Shown one piece after another: positions 13,637-23,097 of a DNA stretch of 64,000 nucleotides (its first letter is position 1; every line of letters begins with the position of its first letter). Origin of the DNA: Sitta carolinensis (lineage: Eukaryota > Chordata > Aves > Passeriformes > Sittidae); the NCBI GenBank assembly GCA_032173965.1, contig CM063284.1, forward strand, positions 129,975,625-130,039,624. The letters are read 5' to 3'. The position numbers and the translations under genes are program-made. The notes below the pieces were generated by a model. That model saw only the letters and a program-made list of their open reading frames with translations. It had not been told where the DNA came from and searched no databases.

Positions 13637-14426
13637 CAATACAGACAGGTTAATTAAGACAGTAAGTCCTGTAAATCAGGAACACATTTCAAACGCTCCG
13701 GTACGAAGTGCATATATTTAAAATCAACAGCTGTATTTTGTACTTGAGCCATTGAGTTTGTCAGGGAAGGGTGGATTCAGGGTTTTTCTTTTTGGTAGAA
13801 AAAACTTGTTTCGGCTACCTTATGTGAACAATGCATCTCAGGCTCCATTCACTCATTTGTATTAAGTCCAGCTGCCTTCCAGCTTTGATATTCACATTTT
13901 TTAAAACTGTTTCATACAGTCACAACGAGAAATAATAACAATAAACGTTAAAATAACAACAGATAAACCCCCAACAAAAAACCAAACCAGCCCGGGAGGT
14001 TAAAGGAAACACCTCCCGCTGGGGTCAGCGAGGATTATTGCAAATGGCTCCTGGGAGACGGAGCAGCTCCGCGGCAGCGGGGGACCGGCGGCGGGGGGGC
14101 CCGCGGCCCCGGCCGGGCTGCCCCGGCGGGGGGAGGAGGAGGAGGAGCTCCCGGGGAAGGCAGAGGAGAGATGGGGGCACAAAAACAGCTCGGGGCGGCT
14201 GGCGTGCGCGGCCTCGCCGAGGTCTGCGCCGCGGGTGACCTTGGGGCGGCGGGGTTCGGGCACCCCCGCCGCCCCAACCGGCCCCGGCCCGGGGCGCCCC
14301 GCCGCCGGGACACACTTACATCCTGGCGGAGCCCGCACCGCGCTCCTGCAGCCCGCCCGGCGGGGGCTCCGCCGCCAGCGGCCGCGCTCCTTCGCCCCGG
14401 TCACCGCCGCCGCTCGTCCCCGCCGG
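13615..14426 (-). other. FRAT2: FRAT 3' untranslated region (predicted)
   Basis: Between the TAG stop (14427-14429) and the first well-supported minus-strand poly(A) signal the sequence passes from CpG-island composition (to about 13990) into AT-rich DNA. No homologous coding sequence continues past the stop. A longer 3' UTR isoform cannot be excluded, because AT-rich sequence continues to lower coordinates. The end point is an estimate based on the poly(A) signal. Confidence 0.6.
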
Positions 14427-15032
14427 CTACTGCAGGGGCTGCACCGCCGCCGCCTCGCCGTCCGCGCCGCCGCTCCCCGCCGAGGCGCTGCCGCTGGAGG
14501 TCGCGGATGCCGCTGCTGCCGCTGCCGCCGCCGCCAGCTGCAGCCGCCGGACGGCTTCTTTGATGAGGTTGCCGGAAAGGATGAGCTGTTGCAGGAGCCG
14601 GTGCGGGTCCTCCTCCTCCGCCGGCCCGTCGCCCGGCCCCGGCGGAGGCTGCTTCCTCCGGCGGGCGGCGCTCCGCAGCCAGCCCCGTCCGCACAGCTGC
14701 TTGGTCACCCGCTGCTGGCCGTTCCGGTCCGGCCGCGGAGCTTCAACGTGTTGCGAGTGAGCTTGCGGCGGAGCCGGTCCCCGCGGCGCCAGCAGCCCGG
14801 CCCCGGCCCCGCCGCCGCTGCAGCACCGCGGCGAGTAGGGGGCGGCGCGGTCGCGGGCGCTGCCCGGCCCCAGGTGCTTGGGGGCGCGGGGCGGCGGCGG
14901 CGCCCGCTGCGCGCTCAGCTGCAGCACCTCGCCCAGTTTTGCCACCAGCGCGTCCACCTCCTTGGAGCCCGCCTGTCCCACGGCGACCGGGCGCTCCAGC
15001 AGCAGGAAGCGCTCGCCCGGGCGGCACGGCAT
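14427..15032 (-). CDS. FRAT2: FRAT-family GSK-3-binding protein (FRAT2-like), single exon
   Basis: FRAT/GBP proteins bind GSK-3, compete with Axin for it, and so favour beta-catenin stabilisation in Wnt signalling; they act in cytoplasm and nucleus. The 201-residue product begins MPCR. Family landmarks follow in order: FLLLERPVAVG (9-19); a leucine-patterned segment VDALVAKLGEVLQL (26-39) resembling a nuclear export signal; RAAPY (62-66); GRGWLR (115-120); and the GSK-3-binding helix at 142-165 (DPHRLLQQLILSGNLIKEAV then RRLQ), nearly identical to mammalian FRAT as I remember it. A nine-alanine tract with mixed codons (167-175) and an ALQP-like end (AVQPLQ) favour FRAT2 over FRAT1. The start was chosen by homology; it has G at -3. 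The frame stays open upstream to an ATG at 15308. Mammalian FRAT2 is about 233 aa and FRAT1 about 279; here the acidic run after MPCR and part of the middle are missing. Family call is very secure; FRAT1 versus FRAT2 is inference. Confidence 0.93.
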   Translation of the reverse strand: MPCRPGERFLLLERPVAVGQAGSKEVDALVAKLGEVLQLSAQRAPPPPRAPKHLGPGSARDRAAPYSPRCCSGGGAGAGLLAPRGPAPPQAHSQHVEAPRPDRNGQQRVTKQLCGRGWLRSAARRRKQPPPGPGDGPAEEEDPHRLLQQLILSGNLIKEAVRRLQLAAAAAAAAASATSSGSASAGSGGADGEAAAVQPLQ

Positions 15033-15164
15033 CTCTGCCGGGTCCCCGCCGTGCCGCAACCGCCGCAGCGGGACCGGGGCCGCCGCCCGCCCGCCGCCCC
15101 GCGCGCGCGCGAGCACACGCGGCTCCGGCGCTGCGGTCGCGGCTGGAGCTCGGCCCGCTGGCGT

Positions 15165-15190
15165 TGGTTTGTAAACAATGGGTGACGCGC
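15165..15190. promoter_or_regulatory. Forkhead- and SOX-type motifs in the FRAT leader
   Basis: GTAAACA (15171-15177, forkhead core) overlaps ACAATGG (15175-15181, SOX-type core), followed by TGACGCG. This small AT-containing island stands out within an otherwise pure GC leader about 140 bp upstream of the FRAT ATG. Motif matches this short occur by chance, so function is only suggested by placement. Confidence 0.25.
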
Positions 15191-15454
15191 GCGCCCGGGC
15201 GCCTCCCACTGCGCCGGCCGGGGGGGGAGGGGGGCGGCACTCCGGACCCAACCGCTCGCCGGCCGCTCCCGGGGCCGCCGCCCCGCGCGGGGAGGGCTCG
15301 GCCAACAACGCGGGGGCGGCTTCCGCCGCCGGGCTCCGCGGGCCGGGCGAGGCCGCCCCGCGACCACCGAGAGAGACGCTCCCCGTTCCGTCCCCTTCCC
15401 CCCCCCGTCTGCGCGCCGCGTGGACCGGCCCGCTTTCAAACCCCGCACCTCGGG

Positions 15455-15502
15455 TCTCGGGGGCGGGGCCGCGCTGATTGGCAGGAGGGGGCGGGGCGGG
15501 CG
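15455..15502 (-). promoter_or_regulatory. Likely FRAT core promoter: NF-Y box between GC boxes
   Basis: On the minus strand there is an exact NF-Y type element GCCAATCA (plus-strand TGATTGGC at 15475-15482). It is flanked by GC boxes at about 15459-15470 and 15487-15500 on the plus strand. The cluster lies about 430-470 bp upstream of the FRAT ATG, which would give a GC-rich leader of roughly 350-400 nt. No TATA box is visible. The role is inferred from motif content and position; the transcription start is not determined. Confidence 0.55.
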
Positions 15503-15592
15503 CCGCGGAGGAGGGTTCCGCGCCGCCCCGCCGCCTCGGGACGATCGCTTGGAGGGGGCGCGGGGCGCAGCGGGGCGGGCGAGCGGCGGCCA

Positions 15593-15633
15593 GTGACCGC
15601 CTTGTGACCGCCCCGTGACCGCCCGGTGACCGC
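15593..15633. promoter_or_regulatory. Four GTGACCGC octamers at exact 11-bp spacing
   Basis: GTGACCGC occurs at 15593, 15604, 15615 and 15626 with three variable bases between copies. Read on the FRAT sense strand, each unit contains a CGGTCA half-site and the array is a series of direct repeats spaced by 5 bp, the spacing used by RAR/RXR elements. The first base of each half-site (C) departs from the usual purine. The phasing is close to one helical turn. The array is 560-600 bp upstream of the FRAT ATG, just distal to the NF-Y/GC-box cluster. It could also be a simple minisatellite. Confidence 0.5.
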
Positions 15634-18116
15634 TCGGCCGGTGCCGCTCCCGCCCCGCCGTTAACGGCTCCCGCGGGCGGCCGGCCGGCGGCTGCGCGCG
15701 TGCGGCTCTCCCGCAGCCCCGCGCGCCTGGGAGCGGCAGCTGGCGCTTCCCGCGGAGCGCCCGGCCCGTACCGGCCTCTCCGGGAGCGGCACCGGCCGAG
15801 CGGTCCCCATCACCGGAGGAGTCTCTCGCGAGGTTCCGCGCTGGGGCCGCGGCGCGTTCGTACGGCAGCGCCCGGCTCGGGCCGCCCGGTTCGCGCTCGG
15901 CGCTCGTCTTCCCCTGATCGCTATGCCCGCCGTGTGCCCGCACCCGGCAGCGCATGGGTTTGGGGTTTAATTCCTTGACACAGAAATGCCTTAGGAGCCT
16001 TGTTTTGCATCACTGGAATTAGCAGACGTGAAGCTACTCTGTGCAGGTGTTCTGTCGGGATTTCTCTGAGCCTGCGGTTTACTTCATCACCTGCATCAAA
16101 GCTCTGCCCTGTCTCTTCATGACCCAGTCTCATTCCTTCCCTTGTTCTGTCACTGCTTCATTCAAGCAGGTGCTGAAATTTCTATGATGAGCCTTAAATA
16201 AGGTTTTCTGGGTGTTTGAGCTCTGGGGACATAGTCCAGAACACCCTTATTCACATGACGGGGCATGCGGTCGGCTCCGCTGAGAACAGCTTGTAAAGTG
16301 TAAGTTGCTCGTATACATAACTGCTCTCACCGCTGTGCCCTTGATTAATCAGTAAGCAGTTGGCAAAGGAGAGGGCATGTCCTTTGATACGTTTGCCCTC
16401 ATGTTCTCCTGAGCTACTTCCACTTGCCGTACAGAGCAAGAGACCGTGTGCGTTCATGCACATGTTTGTGAACATGCCTGCTATCTGCACATGGTACTGG
16501 TCACTCCAGCCTAGGTGTCCAAGCCTATTGCTACATCTCCTGCCTGGATTTATATCAGCTGGGCATAAATCATGCTACTTATTTGCATATTATTTATTCA
16601 TGTGCATACTTAAGGTACCGATATTTCTTATTTTCAGCACCTTTTTGGTAACTGTCAATTAAAATTCAGATCACTTTTTTTCTACAGATGATGAAAAAGT
16701 GAGATTTTGTTGCCCCCCCCACCCCCAAATACTTTTTAAGAAAACACTTTCACCTTTATTCTTTATTTATGCTGTATCTATTCAAAAGCAATAGAAGCAG
16801 ACCTACATAGATGCAGTTGATGGATCTTCTTCAACTCTAAGGTAGTTCTATATTCAGATAATTCCTGAGTAGGTAATCTGGTATTCTACACAAGCAAAAT
16901 TGCAATAAACCAGTACAGCTTATTCCACCCTTTTCTTCTCCCACAAAAGCAAAATAAACTCTACCAGCAAAAGCTCAGTGCTGCTTGTGATTACATCTAC
17001 ACCTGGGGCTTTCATGAGCATGGGAATGATAATCACAAATCGTGCTTCATTGCATCCCTAACCAATGGCAGTGCTGGGAAAAGCTTGCAGGATCGTGCAG
17101 ATCAGTGCCACAGATAGGGAGTCCTCAGATCTTTTTAAATGCAAAATTTTAGTGATGACTGGATGACAATGCACTGGGTATCTGCTGTGGGTTTTAGGAC
17201 TAAACATACTGCAGATGTTTACACTGAATGCTACAGATCAGGATTAATAGATTTACCAGCTGAACAAAATGAGATTTGTGGACCTTCAGGAGAAGGATGT
17301 TTCAGATTATGTCCTCCTAGAGGAATTGGGAACCTCAGCCATTACTTTGGTACAGTGCGCTCTTTTCACTGGATCATGAGAGAATAGTTAAAATGCTGGA
17401 TAGGACAGGGTCTCCTGTATCTGCGGTTATCCCTCAAAGATCTAGGAAAACTCTATCGAAGAGGACTCAATATGAATTTACATCATAATCATATCTGTGG
17501 AATGGATCTCAGTCTGTCTGCACCCAGAGACCTTTCTGGGGTTAAACCCCAGTCCATGCTAGGCGCAGGTCTAAACTGTCTGCGGCCATTATGGGATGTT
17601 CCTGGCAGAAATACTGCAGCAGTTCATGAACAGGTAGCTGTTTGCTAGTGCCTCTCCGCAGAAATGAGAACAACTTCAACAGTTTTGCAGTAAGGGGGCT
17701 GTCATAGGTGTCCTGATGCAGAGTTTGTGAGCGTTAAGTGACAGGGTTGGCTGCCAGGTCAGCCCCAAAGGAGCTGAGGCCTCGTCAGTTGTAACTAGCA
17801 GATCATTTGACCAAGTCCTGAGTAAGCTATAGCTTACTCACTGTATTCTTTTTAATTAGGAGAATCACTGCCTGGTTATCATACTTGGTTCTCTGCCGAT
17901 GGAGATGAGCTCTGCAGCACTGCTTTTGCTTTATCAGTTTACCACAGTAATTGCAATTTAAAAAAATCCCCAAAACTCCAAAATATAGAACACTAAGGAT
18001 AGGGGGAAGTTCTGTTTAAAATAGAAGTATAAGAGGAGTTGCAAACCTGTTGACAAAATTTTTCTGACCTCTGACAAATTTCTGAGGAGGAATTTGATAA
18101 TGACCGTTGCTGCTAC

Positions 18117-18143
18117 TTTTTTTTTTTTTTTTTTTTTTTTTTT
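18117..18143. repeat. Poly-T tract
   Basis: An uninterrupted run of 27 T residues, with no retrotransposon body attached on either strand that I can recognise. Confidence 0.9.
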
Positions 18144-21001
18144 GTCCAGATGCATTTTTGTGTATGGTCTGCTTCTCTGCTGGGATTGCCAAGATTCTCA
18201 TAGCAACTTATCATCTAAGTCATTCTATTAACAAGACATTACAGCTGAGAACAGTGATTGGTCCCTTTTTATGATTATTATTCACTTGCACTCTCACTTT
18301 ATCTGTTCATATGTTTAGAAACCAGTCTTTAAGATACTTTTAGTAATACTTGTCTTTCAGATATTCATAGTGGAGGACAAAATCTGAGTTTCATAAAGAA
18401 ATACTAATTATATTAATTATGTGTCCATCTATAAAAATTTGACATAATTTTATTGTGTTTCCTGAGGATACATTTTAATTTCAACATATAAAGGTCAATT
18501 TATTTGTTTTACCTTTTGTACTGATCCTGACAACGTGGACAATTGGATGTGAATTCTGAGCTTTAAACCTACTAAAGGTAAAGAAAGAAAACACTTAAAT
18601 CCTTTGAAATCTGCAGTCTAGTGTAATCTCAGTCCTTCAGTTATATGTATGTGTTCAGGATCGAACACATCTTCTAATATGTTATGGAGACCCTGTAACC
18701 CAGTCAATGTGAAAATTATAAATAGTACTTCATTTATGCCGGTGTTTACACTTCAAACCCTTTTGCTGGAGCTCCATGATCCATGATCTCAGACTTTGGC
18801 ATATGTAGAAATGAATCAGCTTGATAAATTCATGATAGACACTATGTGTTGTTGCATCACAGTGTTAAAGTATTTATAGTGTTGTTTACAAAACAGTAAG
18901 ACAGCTTTGAACTGGGTGAACCCAGTGACTAGGAGGCCCTTTCCAGTCCTTTCTTTCTCCAGGCATCTCTCAGGTCCTTAATTTTCTACAGAAACTTCGG
19001 TCATATTTGTTAAATATTCAGAGCTTCTCTTCATAACAATAGTGTCTATGAAGGATGCTTGTGCAAAGTAAACTAATTTCCTGTGCACACTTCAAATGCA
19101 GAATGGGGAAAAGCCAGAACACCATCCAAATAAGACAAGTTTAGATTCCCCAATAATTGTTTTGCAATCTGCATTTATAATAAATTTCCAAGAACAAAAG
19201 ACATTCCTTTAGAAACAACTGAGGTTGCTAAGTGACACAGATATATTTACTGTGTCATAACTTGCAAAAGTCAAGCACATTAAAACAAGAGTTCTGGTAA
19301 GCAGAAGTGTCATTAATTTCACCTTGACTCCCAGAGTAAATATAAACCTGTTGGCCAACAGCTTTACATGGTTTGGGATGCCCAGTCTGAGACCTTAATG
19401 GAAACAGGAAATATTAGTTGTTTTAGAAAATACAGACTTTCACTCTCAAGGAATTGAAATATTCCCAATGGATGCTTGGGATTTGTTTCTTTCATGTACT
19501 GTTTCTGTTCATGCTCATTCAATTACTTAAGAATTTGCATGTAGGGATACTGTTTCCTAACAAGGCTGGAAACTATGCTGTCGGTTGTGAGGCTGACTTA
19601 CTTCTTTTTGCTGAAGTTATCACTGTTTCTTATATCTTTTAGACACAAAACCCCTTCTCCAGTCTTTTGGGGAAAGCAAAAATCTGCCACCTTCTTTTGT
19701 CTTCTCACCTTCTTCTAGTGTCTGACACACCAAACTGCTGTATTTCAGCTTGTCCAAGCAATCAGAACACAGGGCCCCTTTGGAGGGACCACAGTAACAT
19801 TCCTTTGGCCAGATAAGCAGATCCTTCTCTTTCCCTAAGCTGCAGAACCTCTTCTTCCTTCTGTGTTACACACAAGATGCAGTCGATGCCCTGTGCCTGC
19901 CATAAATGTGCAGAAGTGGACAGTGTGCAGGAATTACTTCCAAGGAATGCATGGAGCTACCTGTTCATTAGGAGCTGCCAGGCTGCCTTGCACAACAGCC
20001 TCTGCTAGTTTAGGAATGAGACAGGAGGCGTGGGAAAGGAACCTACAGACGTCTCAGGGATACACTAAACTATGGGGCAACCAAGTCTTTGTTTATTCAA
20101 ATAATTGACTCACTTCCAGCTTTCCTAATAACTGGAATATATTTTAATGGTAACCTATATTATAAGTAATGAGACAGTATAATTCATTGTGTGAGCTCTC
20201 GTAGATTTTCCATATAGGCAATTCCTGAGAATAATTTCCATTTGTTCAAACTTTTCAAATATTGAAATACAGGAAGAAGAGGTGAAAACAATATATTGAA
20301 CCACTCCTAAAATGTCATTAAATGGACTTTAGGAACATCTCTTAAAAAATACCAGATTCAAGAGAAAAGCCCTTTTCACCTTTTGTCAAAATACCCTGCA
20401 CATTTCTGTATGTCCTGACAAAATCCCTGTGCTTGTTTCTATAGCTTCAATTGGTAATTGTTTGTCAGCCAGACATGTCTCTTGACAGTTCTGTTAAAAC
20501 AAGCCTATCTACAGCGAATACTGAAAAGCCACGATCAATAAACTAGTATATAATGATTACAAGTAATGTGTCTCACTCAGCATGTAGGACAAAAAAGGGA
20601 AAAAAAAAACCCTCATGTCTAATTATATTTGAAGTAGACTTGTCTAAAATTAAGGGAGTACTTGTCCCACAAGGACTGCAGCCAATTCCACTGAATCAAT
20701 GGAACCTGGGCAGGACTGCCAGCTTTCCTCATTGAAATTCCTCCTTCAAGCATACTTTTGGCATTAAGCCCTCAGAAAAAGATGACTTTTACTTAAAAAG
20801 AAAAATGAAGACCAAGCACCACCTGTGATCTGACAACTCCTTCTTGTTTTGAGTCTGAACTGTGCTGTTAGCACAACTTAGGCCCTGGATTTGCTACTCA
20901 CAGAAACATGATCAACCTTCAGTTAAGAAACCTCTCAGGGCAGCTATGGTGGTTATAGATGTGATCACATTTCCTTGTTTTGCTCCCTGACCACAGCTCA
21001 C

Positions 21002-21033
21002 TTTTTTCTTTTTTTTTCCTTTTTTTTTTTTTT
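21002..21033. repeat. T-rich low-complexity tract
   Basis: About 32 bp of T with a few C interruptions. Confidence 0.8.
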
Positions 21034-21416
21034 CGTGGTGTTATTCATTCTGAATTCCTCAATTTTCCTTCTTAATCTAATCCTGCAGGGCAATATGATG
21101 TTCACTTGTGGTACTCAGTATGATATTTGATATTCGATATCTCTGCCATTTTTCTCTGTGAGAGAGATTAGTAAAAGATTTTAAAACCATCAAGCTTCAT
21201 ATCCATTTTCCTCAAGACTTATTAGCCCTTTAGAACAAGACAGATAGATCTAGCTTCTTGATACACCTTTTTTCTCTTTAAATATATTATGTCTATGACA
21301 GCCTGATTCCACTGCACATGCTCCTTCCTGTTTTACCTAAAATAGTCTTTTTGATCTGCTTATGGTCCTTTTTTTCTTTTTTTTTCTCCAGTAACTTCTA
21401 AATATCCAAACATATT

Positions 21417-21925
21417 TCATAGAACCATGTAATGGTTTGGGTTGGAATGGACCATAAAGGTCATCTAGTTCCAACCCCCTTACTGTGGGCAGGAACACCT
21501 CTACTGGTTGCTCAGAGTTCCGTGCAACCTGGCCAGGGATGGGGCAACAACAACTTTTCTGGGCAACCCATGTTGGGCTGTGTCTCACCACCCTCACAGT
21601 AAAGAATTTCTTCCTAGTATCCAATCTAAACATAAGCTCAATGGCTTTTCAGTTCAAAGCCATTCCCCCTTGTCCTGTCACTACATACCCTGGTTAGAAG
21701 TCCCTCTCCAGCCTTCTTTCAGGCCCCATTGAAGGCAACTCTCTCAGCCTGTCTTCACGAGAGAGGTACTCCAGCCCCCCAGTCATGTTTATGACCCAAC
21801 TCTGTACTCGCTGGTCTACATCATTCTTGAGCTGGGGAAGCCCAGAGATGGATGCCATACTCTGGGTGGGATCTCACAAGAGTGGAGTAGAAGAGCAGAA
21901 TTGCCTTCCTTGACCTGCTGGTCAG
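21417..21925 (-). mobile_element. CR1 LINE 3' region, minus orientation
   Basis: Begins with the reverse complement of the CR1 terminus (TTCATAGAACCATGTAATGG then TTTGGGTTGG). It continues through the reverse of the 3' UTR and end of ORF2 (CCACCCTCACAGTAAAGAAT, CATTCCCCCTTGTCCTGTCA, CTGGGGAAGCCCAGAG, CTTGACCTGCTGGTCA). About 510 bp, 5'-truncated, moderately diverged with small indels. Confidence 0.92.
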
Positions 21926-22470
21926 AGTGTGAAGTGGTTTATTTTGAGGGGTTTGGGGGGTTTTGTTCCTCTGTCTGTGTATTTTATCTTCCAACCATCT
22001 ATTAGGTTACCCTAATTTTCCCTTTTTAAAATCAAGCCTATATATTTAGATAGTGAATTTCCCAATAGCAAGGTCAACAAACAACACCCATAAATTATTA
22101 CACAGTAATAATTCCCATCACATTAACAACTGTGTTTTCCTGTATATTTTGTTTAGGGCTAAATTCACCCTCAGTGGATAATGAAGATCAGCCCTTTATG
22201 TTGCAAACTTTTCAGCATATAATGTTCATCATAATAGATTTCATTATATCCTTGGGTGCTATTATATATGCATAATTTAGAGTATCACAGGTCATATCAC
22301 CTCCTTCTGCTGTAGCGTTCTCAAGACTTTTGTACAAAAAAAAAGTCTTTGGCTCACAGTAAGAGACATGAAGAATGTTCTTGCCTCATTCAGTATTCCT
22401 GTCTCCAGGGTTCTGCTGAACCACCACAGTTCACAGACAGGGGCACACACATAAACCATGATTTTAAATT

Positions 22471-23097
22471 ATAGAATCACAGAATACAGGTTGGAAAGAA
22501 CTCACCTCAAGGAACATTTCATCCTACCTTTCTTGGTAAAAGCCCAGTCTAGACAAGATAGCCCAGCACATTGGCAGCCAAATCTCAGGAAAGCACATTA
22601 CTGGGGAATCCACCACTTCCTTGGGGAGATTATTCCAATGGCTGATTGTTTTCACTGTGAAAAGTTTTCCTTGTGTGAGTAGTTGTACTTAGAGCTGTAC
22701 TGTAAGGAGTAACTTGTACCCAATATCTCGGTCTTTTTTGTGTGACTCGTTGTAAAATGGGAGTCTCCATCTTCACTTTAAATAGTGGAACAGAGTGATA
22801 AGGTCTCCCCTAAGCCTTCTTTTCTCAAGGCTGAACAAACCCAGTTCTCTCAGGCTTTGTCCCTGTCACAGCCTCCCAGTCATTTGATCATTTTTGTTGC
22901 TCTTCTCTGGACCTTCTCCAGCCTGTCCACAGTTTTTCTGCACAGCAGGGACCAAAACTGAACACAGAATTCTAGTGTGGTCTGATAAGCACTGAGCAGA
23001 GTGGATTAATGACTTCTGGATCTCTGCTGGTGATGCCCTTGTGGATGCATCAGCCTGGATTTTTTGTCACCATGGCTGGGGGCCAGCGGTGCTGGTA
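22471..23097 (-). mobile_element. CR1 LINE 3' region, minus orientation, older copy
   Basis: Starts ATAGAATCACAGAATACAGG (reverse of the CR1 terminus) and runs through recognisable ORF2-end sequence: AAGGTCTCCCCTAAGCC, CTCAAGGCTGAACAAACCC, GCTCTTCTCTGGACCTTCTC, AGGGACCAAAACTGAACACA. It ends near a diverged segment corresponding to the reverse of an upstream ORF2 portion. About 630 bp, 5'-truncated, and more diverged than the copy 550 bp away in the same orientation, so likely a separate, older insertion. Confidence 0.9.

Larger units (their letters stand above)
13990..15950. promoter_or_regulatory. CpG island covering the FRAT gene and its promoter
   Basis: GC and CpG density jump sharply at both edges compared with the AT-leaning flanks. 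The island covers the proximal 3' UTR, the whole coding sequence, the 5' leader and about 900 bp upstream of the ATG. It contains an alternating CG run near 15100-15111 (Z-DNA prone) and several G-rich runs on the plus strand, for example near 15220-15235 and 15485-15500, that could form quadruplexes. A housekeeping-type or developmental CpG promoter without a TATA box is the simplest reading. The island extends about 450 bp past the likely core promoter, so a divergent plus-strand transcript is possible but not shown. Confidence 0.9.
15951..21416. other. Intergenic upstream of FRAT, no gene recognised
   Basis: AT-leaning unique sequence immediately past the CpG island, containing a T27 run (18117-18143) and a T-rich tract (21002-21033). 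A divergent noncoding transcript from the CpG island would run through here, but no exon can be defined. Frames such as 17139-17387 show no family resemblance. Confidence 0.5.

Noticed and set aside
14235..15185. Plus-strand 316-codon open frame in the CpG island
   Set aside because: It lies antisense to FRAT. GC-rich DNA has few stop codons, and its Arg/Pro/Ala-rich product matches no family, whereas the minus frame carries clear FRAT motifs.
14915..15955. Minus-strand 346-codon open frame overlapping the FRAT leader and start
   Set aside because: It is in a different frame from FRAT, low-complexity Arg/Pro/Gly/Ala, without motifs; a composition artefact of the CpG island.
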